Positions 41,019 to 51,260 of a stretch of DNA of 64,000 bases are shown piece by piece. Each line of letters opens with the position of its first letter. Position 1 is the stretch's first letter. The position numbers were made by a program, and so were the translations under genes. The DNA comes from Acidobacteriota bacterium (lineage in GTDB: Bacteria > Acidobacteriota > Terriglobia > Terriglobales > Acidobacteriaceae), in assembly GCA_021780315.1 (NCBI GenBank), contig JAJXYY010000018.1, positions 62,001 through 126,000 on the forward strand. The letters are read 5' to 3'. The notes below the pieces were generated by a model. That model was not told the DNA's origin. It searched no databases and saw nothing but the letters and a program-made list of their open reading frames with translations.

Positions 41019-41918
41019 TCACAGATCTTCCGGGGCAGGGCGTACCCCTCCCGTCGCAAAGGTAAAAAATGAGTTTCCGGCTCGCGTCAAAGGACGATCC
41101 TTGCGGCTGATAAGCGCAAGATCCCTGGTCAACTCCACCTGCTCAATGGTTACGATCTTGAGGGAGCCTGCCTGTAATTCATCTAGAACATTAATCTTTG
41201 GGAGAAAGCCAATGCCTAATTCATTCAAGATCAGTCGTTTCAGTAGCTCATTGGAATCAAGTTCCATCGCAATCTTCGGAATCAATTTTTCTTTGGCAAA
41301 CAACTCCTCGATCTGTTCGCGTCGTCGTCCCTGCTTTGGTAGGAGCAGGCGATGTTGTGCCACGACATGGAGCGGGGCCTTATCCAGTCCAGCCAAAGGA
41401 TGGTTGGCGGAGACCACTAGAACGAACGTGTCTTGATGGATAAGTTCAATATGCAAACGAGGATCTTTCAATGGCAATGAGACGACCCCAAAGTCCACCT
41501 CTCGATCAAGGACCAATTCAAGCGACTTGACTCGTTCCGCTCGCACAATGTTCAAGGCCACTCGCGGGTACTGTTTGCGAAATCTGCTGAAGAAGACAGG
41601 AAGAACGTACAGTGCAGTAGAGTCATTTGCGCTCACACTGAGAGATCCTCTGGGCGACCGTTCCAGATCCGCAAGGGTCATCACCATATGGTTCAGACGT
41701 GAAAGACAGTCCTCGGCAAATGGCTCAAACACTCGTCCTGCCGCTGTCAGCGTTACCTTGCCGCCACCCCGCTCCAGCAGTCGATAGCCCAGGTATGTTT
41801 CCAAAGAACGAATCTGTGCAGAGATTGACGGCTGTGTAACATGCAGTTTCTCAGCAGCACGGGAGAAGCTCTTTTGACGGTTCACTTCCAGAAATGTCTT
41901 GAGTTGATCGATATCCAT
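41019..41918 (-). CDS. LysR-family transcriptional regulator
   Basis: A 299-residue regulator. The N-terminal helix-turn-helix (about 1-60: LKTFLEVNRQKSFSRAAEKL, HVTQPSISAQIRSLE) is followed by a periplasmic-binding-protein-like effector domain (about 88-290). AGGGGA lies just upstream of the ATG. LysR proteins usually control a divergent neighbour; here the divergent gene is the glutathione-peroxidase-like protein, 360 bases away, so a redox role is possible but unproven. Confidence 0.92.
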   Translation of the reverse strand: MDIDQLKTFLEVNRQKSFSRAAEKLHVTQPSISAQIRSLETYLGYRLLERGGGKVTLTAAGRVFEPFAEDCLSRLNHMVMTLADLERSPRGSLSVSANDSTALYVLPVFFSRFRKQYPRVALNIVRAERVKSLELVLDREVDFGVVSLPLKDPRLHIELIHQDTFVLVVSANHPLAGLDKAPLHVVAQHRLLLPKQGRRREQIEELFAKEKLIPKIAMELDSNELLKRLILNELGIGFLPKINVLDELQAGSLKIVTIEQVELTRDLALISRKDRPLTRAGNSFFTFATGGVRPAPEDL

Positions 41919-42278
41919 CGTGTCCCCTGCGAAAAGGTAAGCGTTGTTACGTTTAGGGTCAGGTAGTCGTTGCGGTTGACGATTAAGTCAGCGCAGCTCA
42001 GCCTCATGGAATGTACTACTGTGTACTCAGGAAAACACAGTCCGCGAAAAAGTCATAGGAAAAAACAATCCGCGCAATCACAAATGTCAACCTATTCGAT
42101 TTGGTTACCTTCGCAATAGAGAAAGCATATGTCAGACGGGCGGAGCCTTTCAATCAAGGTAGTATGAAATATCTAAACGGTGTCTTGATGGTGATGCAGC
42201 ATGTAAGTTCTAGACCAAGGAAGATGAACTACCCAGGACTTATAGGTATTCGGCTCAATCACACAGTGGGAGATGATG
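41919..42278. other. divergent intergenic region between LysR and GPx-like genes
   Basis: A 360-base, relatively AT-rich gap. A 71-codon open frame at 42101-42316 runs into the next gene in another frame and looks random. No operator could be singled out with confidence. Confidence 0.5.
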
Positions 42279-42977
42279 ATGGGAATGGGCTACAGCAGGT
42301 GCCAACAAGCTTTTAGAATTGTTGCAGTTGGATGTCTAGTAGCGGCTCTACAGCCTATTGAGTCAGCAAGTGCCAGTACCGGTGGCCAAGTGACCAGCGC
42401 CGACATCAAACAGAGTCAGAATTCGTATAACGAGAAGTCGGCATATGCCTACAGTCTTCCCAACGCAAATGGCAAAGACACTCCAGTCGCGAGCTTCAAA
42501 GGTAAGTATGTTCTTATTGTGAATCTGGCACGGAAATCAAGCTATGCAGATCAACTGCCCGCTCTAATAAAGCTCTCTGAGAGGTTTCGCGACCGAGGGC
42601 TGGTCGTCATTGGAATACCCTCTAACGATTTTGGGGCTTCGGAGCCAGGAACCGATCAGGAAATCCAGAAGGCATACGCTGATGCTAAGGTTAGCTTCCC
42701 TGTCATGTCGGTATCTAAAATCATCGGAGACGACCGGATTCCTCTCTATGGATACCTTACCGATAGTAAAGATGCACCCAACGGCGGAGCAGTACATTGG
42801 AACTATAGTAAGTTCATCCTCGACAAGGATGGCAATGTTATCGCACGCTTGGAGCCAGCAGTTTCTCCCGACTCTCCAGAGATGATCTCAACCATTGATG
42901 ACATACTTGCTGGAAAGTATAAACCCAAACAATCAAAGGCATTTGACGAGAAAAGCAAGGACAAGCCGCTGGAGTAA
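42279..42977 (+). CDS. exported glutathione-peroxidase-fold protein lacking the catalytic cysteine
   Basis: A protein of about 232 residues, counting from ATG 42279 (GGGAG six bases upstream; ATGs at 42273 and 42276 are too close to it). A signal peptide covers about residues 1-32. The fold is glutathione peroxidase: FKGKYVLIVNLARKSSYADQ aligns with the usual NVASKCGYT loop, IPSNDFGASEPG with FPCNQFGxQEPG, and WNYSKFILDKDGNV with the conserved WNFxKFL. The peroxidatic Cys position is Ser87 (codon TCA) and the second Cys position is Ser115. It is therefore probably not a thiol peroxidase. It converges on the allophanate hydrolase gene. Confidence 0.75.
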   Translation: MGMGYSRCQQAFRIVAVGCLVAALQPIESASASTGGQVTSADIKQSQNSYNEKSAYAYSLPNANGKDTPVASFKGKYVLIVNLARKSSYADQLPALIKLSERFRDRGLVVIGIPSNDFGASEPGTDQEIQKAYADAKVSFPVMSVSKIIGDDRIPLYGYLTDSKDAPNGGAVHWNYSKFILDKDGNVIARLEPAVSPDSPEMISTIDDILAGKYKPKQSKAFDEKSKDKPLE

Positions 42978-43000
42978 GTATTGGAAATCGTGATACCGTC

Positions 43001-44812
43001 CTACTCTCCTCGCAAAGGCAGTGACGAAAGATACTGCCGCCATCCGCCTAATTGAGTAATCTCAACACTATCTTCGACAGCACAAGGCTCCACCAGAAAG
43101 CCTTTCACTTTACTGCCATCCTCTAACTCCAGTGTCCCAATCGATAGGGGCTGTGGAACTCCATCTACAAATGTTCCAACTGTATGCGCGGGCAGTGCCC
43201 AGACCTCTACGTCAATACCTGGACCAACATAGCCCGGATGACGAACCAGCCCAGGTTTAGCGGGAGTGGTATTGCGCAAGGCATAAAACCTGTAATCAGG
43301 TGCGGTTTTGCAGCTTCGCAACAGTCTCCCGCCACGTTGCACCAACTGCCAATTCAGTGGTTGTCCAGAAAGATGTGCACCTACTACAGCCATCATTAAG
43401 CAGGCATGAGGTACGCTGGGGGTACCTATCTCAGGAGTCGTAGCAAGCTCACGTGACGTACCGCCAAGATGTTTGCTCAGTGCACGGTGCAGTCTGTCTG
43501 CAAGCGGTAACAGACCCAGCTCAGTGAATGCTCGTCCTATGAGGCTGACTCCGAACGGCAAGCCATCCATCCGCAGACCACACGGTACTGCTACCGCAGC
43601 CAGATCCAGCAGATTTACAAAATTGGTGTAATACCCAAGTTGACTATTACGCTCGACAGGCGAATCGCGAATCTCTTCAATGGTGTAGGTACGAGGAGCA
43701 GTCGGTAGTACCAAAACGTCAATCTTACTCCAGATCATTGTCGTCGCTTGGCGGTATGCTGCAAGTTGATAGGCCGCCTTAAATGCATCCGTCGCAGTGT
43801 ACTTCGCACCACCTGCGATGATGCCAGCAACAGTTGGATCCATCTGGGCAGCGTGGTCCTGAATAAACGCTGCGATCGCTGTGTAACGTTCCGACACCCA
43901 CGGCCCCTTGTACAGCAGGGTGGCTGCGCCAAAAAATGGAGTCAGGTCCGTCGTCACTGGCTCACCGCCCATTGCGACCAAAGCATCAATGGCAGCCTGG
44001 TACTGTCCTCTGTTAAACGGATCGCCAAAGAACTCTAGTTGATCGTCATCCGGCACGCCAAATCGAAAACTCTTTGCTCCAGACCACGGGGTCGCACCGG
44101 TTCCGACCCCGGCGTCACGAGAGTATGGATCACCTGCATCCAAACCGCTGATAACTCCCAAGACTACCGATGCATCGTGCGCGGTCTCAGAGAAGATTGA
44201 AACGCAATCCAGCGTCCGGCAAGCGGGAACTACTCCATCGGTACTCACGACTCCGCGTGTCGGCTTCAATCCAATGAGATTGTTAAACATTGCCGGAATT
44301 CGACCCGATCCGGCCGTATCGGTTCCCAGTGCAAACGACACAGTTCCATTCGCGACGGCAACGGCGGAACCGGAACTGGACCCACCAGAAATATACGACG
44401 AGTTGAAGACGCTGGAGCATGCCCCATAAGGCGTTCGCGTTCCTACCAGTCCCGTCGCAAACTGATCCATGTTCGTCTTTCCGATGAGGATCGCTCCAGC
44501 CGCTTCGAGCTTCGATACCACCGTCGCACTTTCCGTGGCAGTATATGCATAGGCCGGACAGGCCGCCGTGGTTACCATGCCAGCGACGTCGATGTTGTCC
44601 TTGACCGCAAAAGGAACTCCATAAAGCGGCAGGGAAGCGCGGTCTTTTAGCTGCAAGGCTTCCGCGGCAGCAACAGCCAGTGCTCGCGGTACAAGGGATA
44701 TCCAGACTGGCCTAAGCCCCTCGGCTTCAATTCGGTCATATACGCTTTCGATAACCCTCTTCGGACTCAAATGTCCCGCGGTGTAAGCTGCCTGCAGTGA
44801 TGTGATGTCCAT
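43001..44812 (-). CDS. atzF: allophanate hydrolase
   Basis: A 603-residue amidase-signature enzyme that cleaves allophanate to ammonia and carbon dioxide. The N-terminal amidase domain holds the lysine in FAVKDNIDVAG, the serine loop SGGSSSGSAVAVANG and the nucleophile region GTDTAGSGRIPAM. The C-terminal AtzF domain of about 130 residues (VVGAHLSGQPLNWQLV) matches the full-length two-domain form. GGAG lies just before ATG 44812. It follows the carboxylase gene by 43 bases, completing the route from urea or carboxyguanidine-derived allophanate. Confidence 0.93.
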   Translation of the reverse strand: MDITSLQAAYTAGHLSPKRVIESVYDRIEAEGLRPVWISLVPRALAVAAAEALQLKDRASLPLYGVPFAVKDNIDVAGMVTTAACPAYAYTATESATVVSKLEAAGAILIGKTNMDQFATGLVGTRTPYGACSSVFNSSYISGGSSSGSAVAVANGTVSFALGTDTAGSGRIPAMFNNLIGLKPTRGVVSTDGVVPACRTLDCVSIFSETAHDASVVLGVISGLDAGDPYSRDAGVGTGATPWSGAKSFRFGVPDDDQLEFFGDPFNRGQYQAAIDALVAMGGEPVTTDLTPFFGAATLLYKGPWVSERYTAIAAFIQDHAAQMDPTVAGIIAGGAKYTATDAFKAAYQLAAYRQATTMIWSKIDVLVLPTAPRTYTIEEIRDSPVERNSQLGYYTNFVNLLDLAAVAVPCGLRMDGLPFGVSLIGRAFTELGLLPLADRLHRALSKHLGGTSRELATTPEIGTPSVPHACLMMAVVGAHLSGQPLNWQLVQRGGRLLRSCKTAPDYRFYALRNTTPAKPGLVRHPGYVGPGIDVEVWALPAHTVGTFVDGVPQPLSIGTLELEDGSKVKGFLVEPCAVEDSVEITQLGGWRQYLSSLPLRGE

Positions 44813-44855
44813 GTCGCTCCCAATCTCTCTGCTGGAATTCAAATACACGCAAAAC

Positions 44856-47800
44856 TTAGGTTGGGCGCACGGTTACGAGAAGTTGTCCGCCATTGACCAA
44901 CGCTCCAAAAGAACAATGCACCTCTTCAACCACGCCATCTACATGAGAAGCCACAACGATCTCGGTCTTCATGGCATCGAGCACTATCAATTTCTGACCA
45001 TCCTTGACTGCAGTACCCTTCTCGATGGCTATCTGAAAAATACTTGCAGTCACAGGGGAAGAGATGCCCTCACAACCTTCAGCCACACATGCCGGGGCGA
45101 CCTCCACTGTAGCCTCTTCCACTTCCGTCACCGCCAGCAAACCAGCAATTCTCCACCGCTCACGTTCTGCATGGAACGCTTCCTTCTGACGCTTTTTGAA
45201 AGCATCCGCCTCATAACAGATGGAATCGAGAAACTTCTGATACTCCGCCAGATTGAACGTCGTCTCTTCAACACGCAACTCGTATCGCCCATGCGGAAAT
45301 GCCTCCCGGGCAATCAGCAGTTCCTCCGCACTTACCGGATAAAAGCGTATCTGATCGAAGAATCGCAAGGACCACGGCGTACCTTCAACAAAGGCTGCGG
45401 TAGACTTCCACGTATTCCAAACCTGGATCGTCCGCCCTACCAGTTGATATCCACCCGGTCCTTCCATTCCATAGACGCACATGTATGCACCGCCAATGCC
45501 GACAGCATTCTCCGGTGTCCACGTCCGTGCAGGGTTGTACTTGGTTGTTACCAGGCGATGCCGTGGGTCAATAGGCGTTGCCACGGGAGCGCCAAGGTAG
45601 ACATCGCCCAATCCAAGCACCAGATAGCTCGCCTCATGCACAATCCGATATACATCCGCAATCGAATCCAGCCCATTAATTCGTCGGATAAATTCAATAT
45701 TCGAGGGGCACCACGGCGCATCTGGCCTCACTGCCTGCATATACTTCTGCTGTGCCAGCTTTGCTTGGGGATCATCCCACGATAGCGGGAGATAAACAAT
45801 GCGTGACGGAACCGTTATGTCAGTTAGCTCCGGCATCGTGCGATCTATCTCATCGAGAACCTCGATCAACTTCTGCCGTGCCATCAGCCGACTGTCATAG
45901 TGAATATGTAGAGAACGTACACCCGGCGTAATATCCAGAATTCCGGACAAACATGCGGCGCGGAGATTCTGCTCCAGAATGTGCACTCGGAAGCGCAGAT
46001 TCAGATCCAGTTGCAACGCACCGTACTCTACCAAGAGATACTTGTCGCCGTCCGCCCGAAATACCATCGCCTGAGGTCGATCGGTATACGCTGCGATCAC
46101 GGCTGGCTCCGGAACTGATGCCGTTGGCAGGGAAGGGGGCGGGTTGCCGAAGTCCCTCAGGAACAAATCCTGCGCGGCTTCCATTGCCTCCGCCTCTGTC
46201 AGCGTAATGCGCCGGAACTGGATCAGGTCTCCAGCCTTTAGTTGTCCCAACTTCCATAGTTCGGCCTGCACAATCGTCGCAGGACAAACAAAGCCACCAA
46301 GGCTTGGTCCGTCCGGCCCTAACAGAATCGGCATATCTCCCGTAAAGTCGATGGTCCCTATCGCGTAGGCATTATCGTGGATATTCGAAGGATGCAAGCC
46401 CGCCTCACCGCCGTCCGTCCGGGCCCACGTAGGCTTCGGTCCCACCAATCGAACACCTGTGCGATCGCTTTGGTAGTGAACCTTCCAGTCAGTTGAAAAC
46501 AGCATCGTGATGTCAGCTTCGGTGAAGAAATCCGGAGCGGTATGCGGGCCAAACAAAACGCCGATCTCCCATCGTCTGGAGAATAGCGGGATAGACTCGA
46601 CCGGCAGCTTAGCAGGCTCGCACAGTGCTATCCCGGGCTCCCCTAGATGCAGTACATCACCTGCCCGCAGCGCCCGGCCGGCATGGCCGCCAAAGCCACC
46701 CAGCATAAACGTACTGCGACTGCCAAGGTAAGGTTGCGTGTCGATTCCACCGCGCAGCGCCAGATAGGTCCGAATTCCTTCCTTTGCCGCTGCTCCAAGC
46801 GACAACGTACTGCCACTGGCTACCGGAATTACAACCCAGCGCTCCACCGGTTGTCCGTTCAGCCTGGCACCCATATCTGCGCCGGTCAATGCGATCAGAG
46901 CATCTGTATGGAAGCGAATCCGTCCGCCCATCGTTGCAAACTCAATTGCAGCCGTGCCCTCCGGATTACCCACCAGCCTGTTCGCAATCCGGAAAGACTG
47001 ATGATCCATCGGCCCCGACGGTGGCACTCCAACATTCCAGTATCCAACCCGGCCGGGATAATCCTGAATAGTCGTCTGTGTGCCGCCTTCCAGTACCTCA
47101 ATCGCATTCCGAGAGAATGCAAATTGTCCCAGAAATGCAGTTGTAACCTTTCCTGATACAAACTCCGGTGTAGCTGCTACCTTGCGCAAATATCGCAGAT
47201 TAGTCTCTGTGCCATCGATTGAACTCGCTGCCAACGCCACATCCAGCTTCTGCAGTGCTTCTTCGCGATCTTTTCCGGTCACGATAATCTTTGCAATCAT
47301 CGGATCGTAGTACGGCGTTATTGTCGCTCCGGATTCTATCCACGTCTCAACTCGGGCCAACTCCTCGCCAGGGAAGCGAACCAGCGTTAACTTGCCGGGA
47401 GAAGGCTGAAAATGTTGCGCTGGGTCTTCGGCATACACTCGCGCTTCAATCGAGGCCCCTGTGCATTTGATGTCGAATGAATCCAGCGGCTCCAACTCCT
47501 CCGCAGTCTGACGCACCATCCATTCCACCAAGTCGATACCAGTTACCTGTTCCGTCACGCCGTGCTCTACCTGTAGCCGCGTGTTCACTTCTAAAAAATA
47601 GAACTCCCCGCTGTCATCGTCGTAGAGGAACTCCACTGTACCTGCCGATGCATACTTCACGGCTTTGCCCAACAGTATTGCGGAGGTGTACAGATGTTTC
47701 CGCGTTGTATCCGATAACCCCGGTGCTGGTGTCTCCTCCAGCACCTTCTGGTGACGCCGTTGTGCGGAGCAGTCCCGCTCCCCCAGCGCAATCACGCCAC

Positions 47801-48452
47801 CCTTGCCGTCGCCAAATATCTGTACTTCAATATGTCGTGCCCGGGCGACGTATTTTTCCAGATACACTCCGCTGTCCCCAAAATTTGCGCGACTCAATCG
47901 AAGCACAGACTCATACCCATCCGCCAGTTGCTCCGCGGAGAGACACACCCGCATCCCAATCCCGCCACCACCGCCCGAACTCTTCAGCATCACGGGATAC
48001 TTTAGTTGCTCCGCCTGCGCCAGGGCATCATTCAAGTCTTGTAGCAAACCGGTTCCCGGCAGCAACGGAACCCCGCATCGCTGCGCTGTCTCCCGCGCCG
48101 TATGCTTCAATGCAAAGGCTTCAATGTGCTCCGGCTCAGGCCCAATGAACCGAAGGCCTCGGGCGGCGCACTCCCGCGCAAACATAACATTCTCACTCAG
48201 GAATCCATAACCAGGATGGATCGCCTCAGCCCCCGTCTGCCTGGCAGCCTCAAAGATTGCTTCGAAGGAGAGATAGCTTTGTGCCGCCGGAGCAGGCCCA
48301 ATCAACACCGCTTCATCTGCATCGTACACATGCAGTGAGTGTCTGTCGGCCATCGAATAGACCGCAACAGACCCAACTCCCATGCGGCGCAAAGTCCGTT
48401 CGATCCGACAGGCAATGGCTCCACGATTTGCAATCAATACTTTCTTAAACAT
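44856..48452 (-). CDS. urea/guanidine carboxylase (biotin-dependent)
   Basis: A 1198-residue enzyme. Domains in order: biotin carboxylase with ATP-grasp ([20 protein letters not shown]; the Gly-rich loop [12 protein letters not shown]), then the two carboxyltransferase halves related to KipA and KipI, and a C-terminal biotinyl domain with Lys1162 in DAMKTEI. It carboxylates urea to allophanate, or guanidine to carboxyguanidine. Many enzymes first named urea carboxylase are guanidine carboxylases, and the two DUF1989 genes beside it favour guanidine. ATG 48452 follows AGGAG by four bases and overlaps the upstream gene by eight bases. Confidence 0.93.
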   Translation of the reverse strand: MFKKVLIANRGAIACRIERTLRRMGVGSVAVYSMADRHSLHVYDADEAVLIGPAPAAQSYLSFEAIFEAARQTGAEAIHPGYGFLSENVMFARECAARGLRFIGPEPEHIEAFALKHTARETAQRCGVPLLPGTGLLQDLNDALAQAEQLKYPVMLKSSGGGGGIGMRVCLSAEQLADGYESVLRLSRANFGDSGVYLEKYVARARHIEVQIFGDGKGGVIALGERDCSAQRRHQKVLEETPAPGLSDTTRKHLYTSAILLGKAVKYASAGTVEFLYDDDSGEFYFLEVNTRLQVEHGVTEQVTGIDLVEWMVRQTAEELEPLDSFDIKCTGASIEARVYAEDPAQHFQPSPGKLTLVRFPGEELARVETWIESGATITPYYDPMIAKIIVTGKDREEALQKLDVALAASSIDGTETNLRYLRKVAATPEFVSGKVTTAFLGQFAFSRNAIEVLEGGTQTTIQDYPGRVGYWNVGVPPSGPMDHQSFRIANRLVGNPEGTAAIEFATMGGRIRFHTDALIALTGADMGARLNGQPVERWVVIPVASGSTLSLGAAAKEGIRTYLALRGGIDTQPYLGSRSTFMLGGFGGHAGRALRAGDVLHLGEPGIALCEPAKLPVESIPLFSRRWEIGVLFGPHTAPDFFTEADITMLFSTDWKVHYQSDRTGVRLVGPKPTWARTDGGEAGLHPSNIHDNAYAIGTIDFTGDMPILLGPDGPSLGGFVCPATIVQAELWKLGQLKAGDLIQFRRITLTEAEAMEAAQDLFLRDFGNPPPSLPTASVPEPAVIAAYTDRPQAMVFRADGDKYLLVEYGALQLDLNLRFRVHILEQNLRAACLSGILDITPGVRSLHIHYDSRLMARQKLIEVLDEIDRTMPELTDITVPSRIVYLPLSWDDPQAKLAQQKYMQAVRPDAPWCPSNIEFIRRINGLDSIADVYRIVHEASYLVLGLGDVYLGAPVATPIDPRHRLVTTKYNPARTWTPENAVGIGGAYMCVYGMEGPGGYQLVGRTIQVWNTWKSTAAFVEGTPWSLRFFDQIRFYPVSAEELLIAREAFPHGRYELRVEETTFNLAEYQKFLDSICYEADAFKKRQKEAFHAERERWRIAGLLAVTEVEEATVEVAPACVAEGCEGISSPVTASIFQIAIEKGTAVKDGQKLIVLDAMKTEIVVASHVDGVVEEVHCSFGALVNGGQLLVTVRPT

Positions 48453-49125
48453 CATTCTCCTCGGCCGCATTCCAAATCAGCACTTCTACCGGTGTGGGGT
48501 TGTATGCATTGCATGGATTGTTCAGTTGCGGACAATTGGAGATCACCATCAAAACGTCCATCTCGGCACGTAGTTCAACATACTTTCCTGCATCGGAGAC
48601 ACCGTCTTCAAACGTCAACTGGCCTGCCGGGGTCACCGGAACATTCATGAAGAAATTGATATTGGCCGTCAGATCGCGCTTGCCTAGCTCCCTCCCCGTC
48701 GTCGCCGACCAGTTCAGAGCCCCCTTCAAGAAACTCTGTCTGCACGCATGCATATAACGCTTTTCCAGCGCATAACGAACCATATTGCTCTCGGTCGAGC
48801 ACGCTCCGCCCAGCGTGTCATGGCGCCCGCATGTATCAGCAACAATTGTCAGCAGCACATTGCGTGCGGTAGAGATTAGTCGAGTACCCGTTGTCAGATA
48901 GATATTCTGCTGCGTGCGAATCGTATCCTGTGCACTATACCGATCGGTATAGTCGTGAGCGTTATAGAACAGCGTATCCACAGCTTGATTGCCTTCCAGA
49001 TCGACAATACGTATAAACTGTCCCCGCAGAATCTCATGAACAAATGAATCACCGGCACCGATCACTGCGCGAAATGCAGCTTCTTTCTCGACTCGTGGTC
49101 TGGACGCTACGACTGCATCTGGCAT
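48445..49125 (-). CDS. DUF1989 protein 2 (urea carboxylase-associated; carboxyguanidine deiminase subunit)
   Basis: A 226-residue DUF1989 protein. [25 protein letters not shown] and [20 protein letters not shown] are the conserved segments of urea carboxylase-associated protein 2. In characterised guanidine-degrading bacteria the two DUF1989 proteins form a carboxyguanidine deiminase (CgdAB), which releases ammonia and yields allophanate. ATG 49125 is chosen because AGGAG precedes it; the frame runs back to 49314 in the neighbouring gene. It overlaps the carboxylase start by eight bases. Confidence 0.9.
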   Translation of the reverse strand: MPDAVVASRPRVEKEAAFRAVIGAGDSFVHEILRGQFIRIVDLEGNQAVDTLFYNAHDYTDRYSAQDTIRTQQNIYLTTGTRLISTARNVLLTIVADTCGRHDTLGGACSTESNMVRYALEKRYMHACRQSFLKGALNWSATTGRELGKRDLTANINFFMNVPVTPAGQLTFEDGVSDAGKYVELRAEMDVLMVISNCPQLNNPCNAYNPTPVEVLIWNAAEENDV

Positions 49126-49157
49126 CGTCAACACTCCTGGTGTGTAAGCTAAAAGCA

Positions 49158-49871
49158 CTAAAGAAAATATCGTTCGGTCAGCACAAAGCCACGTGCATTC
49201 TCTGCGCAGAAACTCCGGCACACGTCGTCGGCACCCACTGCCCCTGCCCGTTTCAATGTCAACGTCACAGGAATCGATTGATACTCCGGATTCGGATCCA
49301 TCGGATGCTGGCAAGTATTTAGGATCAACAGCGTATCCATCTCTGCCCGCAACTCCACAGCGGTACCGGCCTTCGCGTGTCCACGCACAAACTGCATGCG
49401 GCCATCCGGCTGCACTTCAACCTTGCTGAAGAAATTGACATTCATCATCAGGTCACGACGGTCCAGACCGTACTTTGCCAACTCGATCAAGAATCCATCC
49501 AGTGCATTCTGGTGCCAGTCGTTGCGACCCTGCTGATACGCGAGTGACCCATACCTGGCTTCCACCATTCTGGCATCCGAACAACCACCCAAAGGATCAT
49601 GCCATCCCACAGTATCGTCAGTGATCGAGCACAGTATCCGTGCCATGTCGGAGAACAGTACCGATCCCGTTGTCAGGCGTGCGACATGCTGTGCCTTCAG
49701 CGTATCCGGCAGGTTTAGTCGCTCCGCAGGATTGTCAGCGTTCAAAAAAAGTGCCCCTACATTGGCGTTGTCTTTGGTCGCCGTGATGCGCAGTGCGGTA
49801 CCACGCTTCAGCACATGCGACCAGGTGGACGATCCATGCAGTTGCTCCTCCCACAAAATCTCAGAGTTCAA
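49158..49871 (-). CDS. DUF1989 protein 1 (urea carboxylase-associated; carboxyguanidine deiminase subunit)
   Basis: A 237-residue DUF1989 protein. [43 protein letters not shown] and [16 protein letters not shown] are hallmarks of urea carboxylase-associated protein 1. It should pair with the second DUF1989 protein as the deiminase acting on carboxyguanidine. The only usable start in frame is TTG 49871, with a weak ribosome-binding site. The two paralogues lie 32 bases apart, the common order with the carboxylase downstream. Confidence 0.9.
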   Translation of the reverse strand: MNSEILWEEQLHGSSTWSHVLKRGTALRITATKDNANVGALFLNADNPAERLNLPDTLKAQHVARLTTGSVLFSDMARILCSITDDTVGWHDPLGGCSDARMVEARYGSLAYQQGRNDWHQNALDGFLIELAKYGLDRRDLMMNVNFFSKVEVQPDGRMQFVRGHAKAGTAVELRAEMDTLLILNTCQHPMDPNPEYQSIPVTLTLKRAGAVGADDVCRSFCAENARGFVLTERYFL

Positions 49872-49935
49872 TCTGACCGACTTTCTTCGGCAACGGTGCC
49901 GACCTGTATAAGTGCTAAAGTCACGCTAGCGTTTT

Positions 49936-50946
49936 CTACTTCTGTGCTGGAGAAAGTTGCCAAACACTCGCCTGATGCAGGTTTGACAGCCAAACCGATC
50001 CAAATCCATAGCGCACTCCATCGCCACCTTGTCCCTTCCATTGACGAACTGGAACGTTGGTAGCGGCATCCACCTGCGTCAGTGGAAAATCAAACATCGC
50101 AGCCCACACCGATCCCGCACCAAATGTGATCTCGCCACCCTCGCCTGGAATCCCGCAGGCAATGGTCGCCAAGACTTTTCCAGTCGCCATCTCCACTCGT
50201 GTAATGGAACCGTCCCCTTGGTTCAGTGTCCATACCGAACCTGCACCCACGGTCAAAAAACGAGGCGTCGGCCCCACGGCAATCCTCCCTGCAATTGCCA
50301 TCGTCTTTGGATCTACCTTTAATAGTTCGTCGCGTTCAGAAGATGAGACCCATATAAACCCACCGCCAAACACAGGATTCTCCGCCCCCAAAGGCAGCGC
50401 CACAATCCCGACAATCTTGTTCGTCGTTGGGTCAATCCGCATCAGTCGACCCGGCTTCGCAACAATCCAAATTGAGCCATCGCCAACCGTTATTCCTCCT
50501 TCAGAGTTGGCCGGATCCAACGCGATTACTGCCGTCACTGTCCCCGTGCGCTCGTCCATCCGGGCAAGCACGTGGCCTCCACAGCTAGGCACCCAGATCG
50601 AGTCATAGCCATAGGCCAGCCCGGAGCAGGGCCGTTCAATCGTGACGACCATTCCCACCGTGCCGGTCGCCGGCAGTAACTGCACGAGATGATTCACCCG
50701 TGCGCTCGAAACCCATACGGTATCCTTCGCCATCACCGACCAATCCGGAGAACCCTCCACCGGGTACACTGCCTGCTTCGCCAATTCGCTCAAAGCCTGC
50801 ACAACTCCCGGTATCGTCACCCCCGGCCGCTGTATTGGCTTCGCCACCGATATGCCTGTCGGCTGCTGCGCCTCTACCCGCGGAATGCAAGGTAGAAAGC
50901 CAGCAATCAAGCCTGCCACGACCGTTGCTCGAAACCACTGACCCAT
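49936..50946 (-). CDS. exported beta-propeller (Vgb/YVTN-like) protein
   Basis: A 336-residue protein with a signal peptide (cleavage near VEAQ, residue 26). The rest repeats a propeller-blade pattern about every 42 residues: KDTVWVSS, YDSIWVPS, DGSIWIVA, GGFIWVSS, AGSVWTLN, AGSVWAAM, FGSVWLSN. It resembles virginiamycin B lyase-like and YVTN propellers, which are usually binding scaffolds; no catalytic residue stands out. It is the first gene of the carboxylase-side operon, 64 bases before the DUF1989 pair. ATG 50967 is an alternative start. Confidence 0.8.
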   Translation of the reverse strand: MGQWFRATVVAGLIAGFLPCIPRVEAQQPTGISVAKPIQRPGVTIPGVVQALSELAKQAVYPVEGSPDWSVMAKDTVWVSSARVNHLVQLLPATGTVGMVVTIERPCSGLAYGYDSIWVPSCGGHVLARMDERTGTVTAVIALDPANSEGGITVGDGSIWIVAKPGRLMRIDPTTNKIVGIVALPLGAENPVFGGGFIWVSSSERDELLKVDPKTMAIAGRIAVGPTPRFLTVGAGSVWTLNQGDGSITRVEMATGKVLATIACGIPGEGGEITFGAGSVWAAMFDFPLTQVDAATNVPVRQWKGQGGDGVRYGFGSVWLSNLHQASVWQLSPAQK

Positions 50947-51260
50947 AAATAGATCGCTCCCTAACATGAAAACCTGCGCTCCCGGTAATTAGCCGATGGG
51001 TTATGTTCTGAACTAACCGAACCTGAATGACTTTGGATAACTCCTACTAGAGCAAATATTCCGCAGGAACTCTTCTCGCATTGCACTTATCTATCAGAGC
51101 TATAGGCAAAGACGTTGTTATAGGGATTCCCTATCGTCCTAATCGGGTTCCCTCATGCCGCTCTTGCATTTCCCCTTCTCGATCTAAACTCGTTATTACT
51201 CGCGACCATAATTTGTCGATCCTCCAACGAAAGACCACCCCGTTCGACTGTCAGGAGCCA
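50947..51260. other. divergent promoter region of the carboxylase and transporter operons
   Basis: A 314-base gap between two divergent operons. The conserved blocks of the guanidine-I riboswitch are not evident on either strand. An inverted repeat pair lies at 51120-51152. An in-frame extension of the transporter ORF back to 51081 is not favoured, because AGGAG directly precedes ATG 51261. Confidence 0.6.
51120..51152. promoter_or_regulatory. tandem inverted-repeat operator candidate
   Basis: ATAGGGATTCCCTAT (51120-51134) is a 15-base inverted repeat with 7-base arms. A related GGGTTCCC lies at 51145-51152, its GGG 22 bases after that of the first, about two helical turns. Two sites on one face of the helix would suit a dimeric regulator serving both operons. 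Confidence 0.45.

Noticed and set aside
50947..51260. Guanidine riboswitch expected from the gene content
   Set aside because: None of the conserved guanidine-I sequence blocks or guanidine-II double hairpins could be found by eye on either strand.
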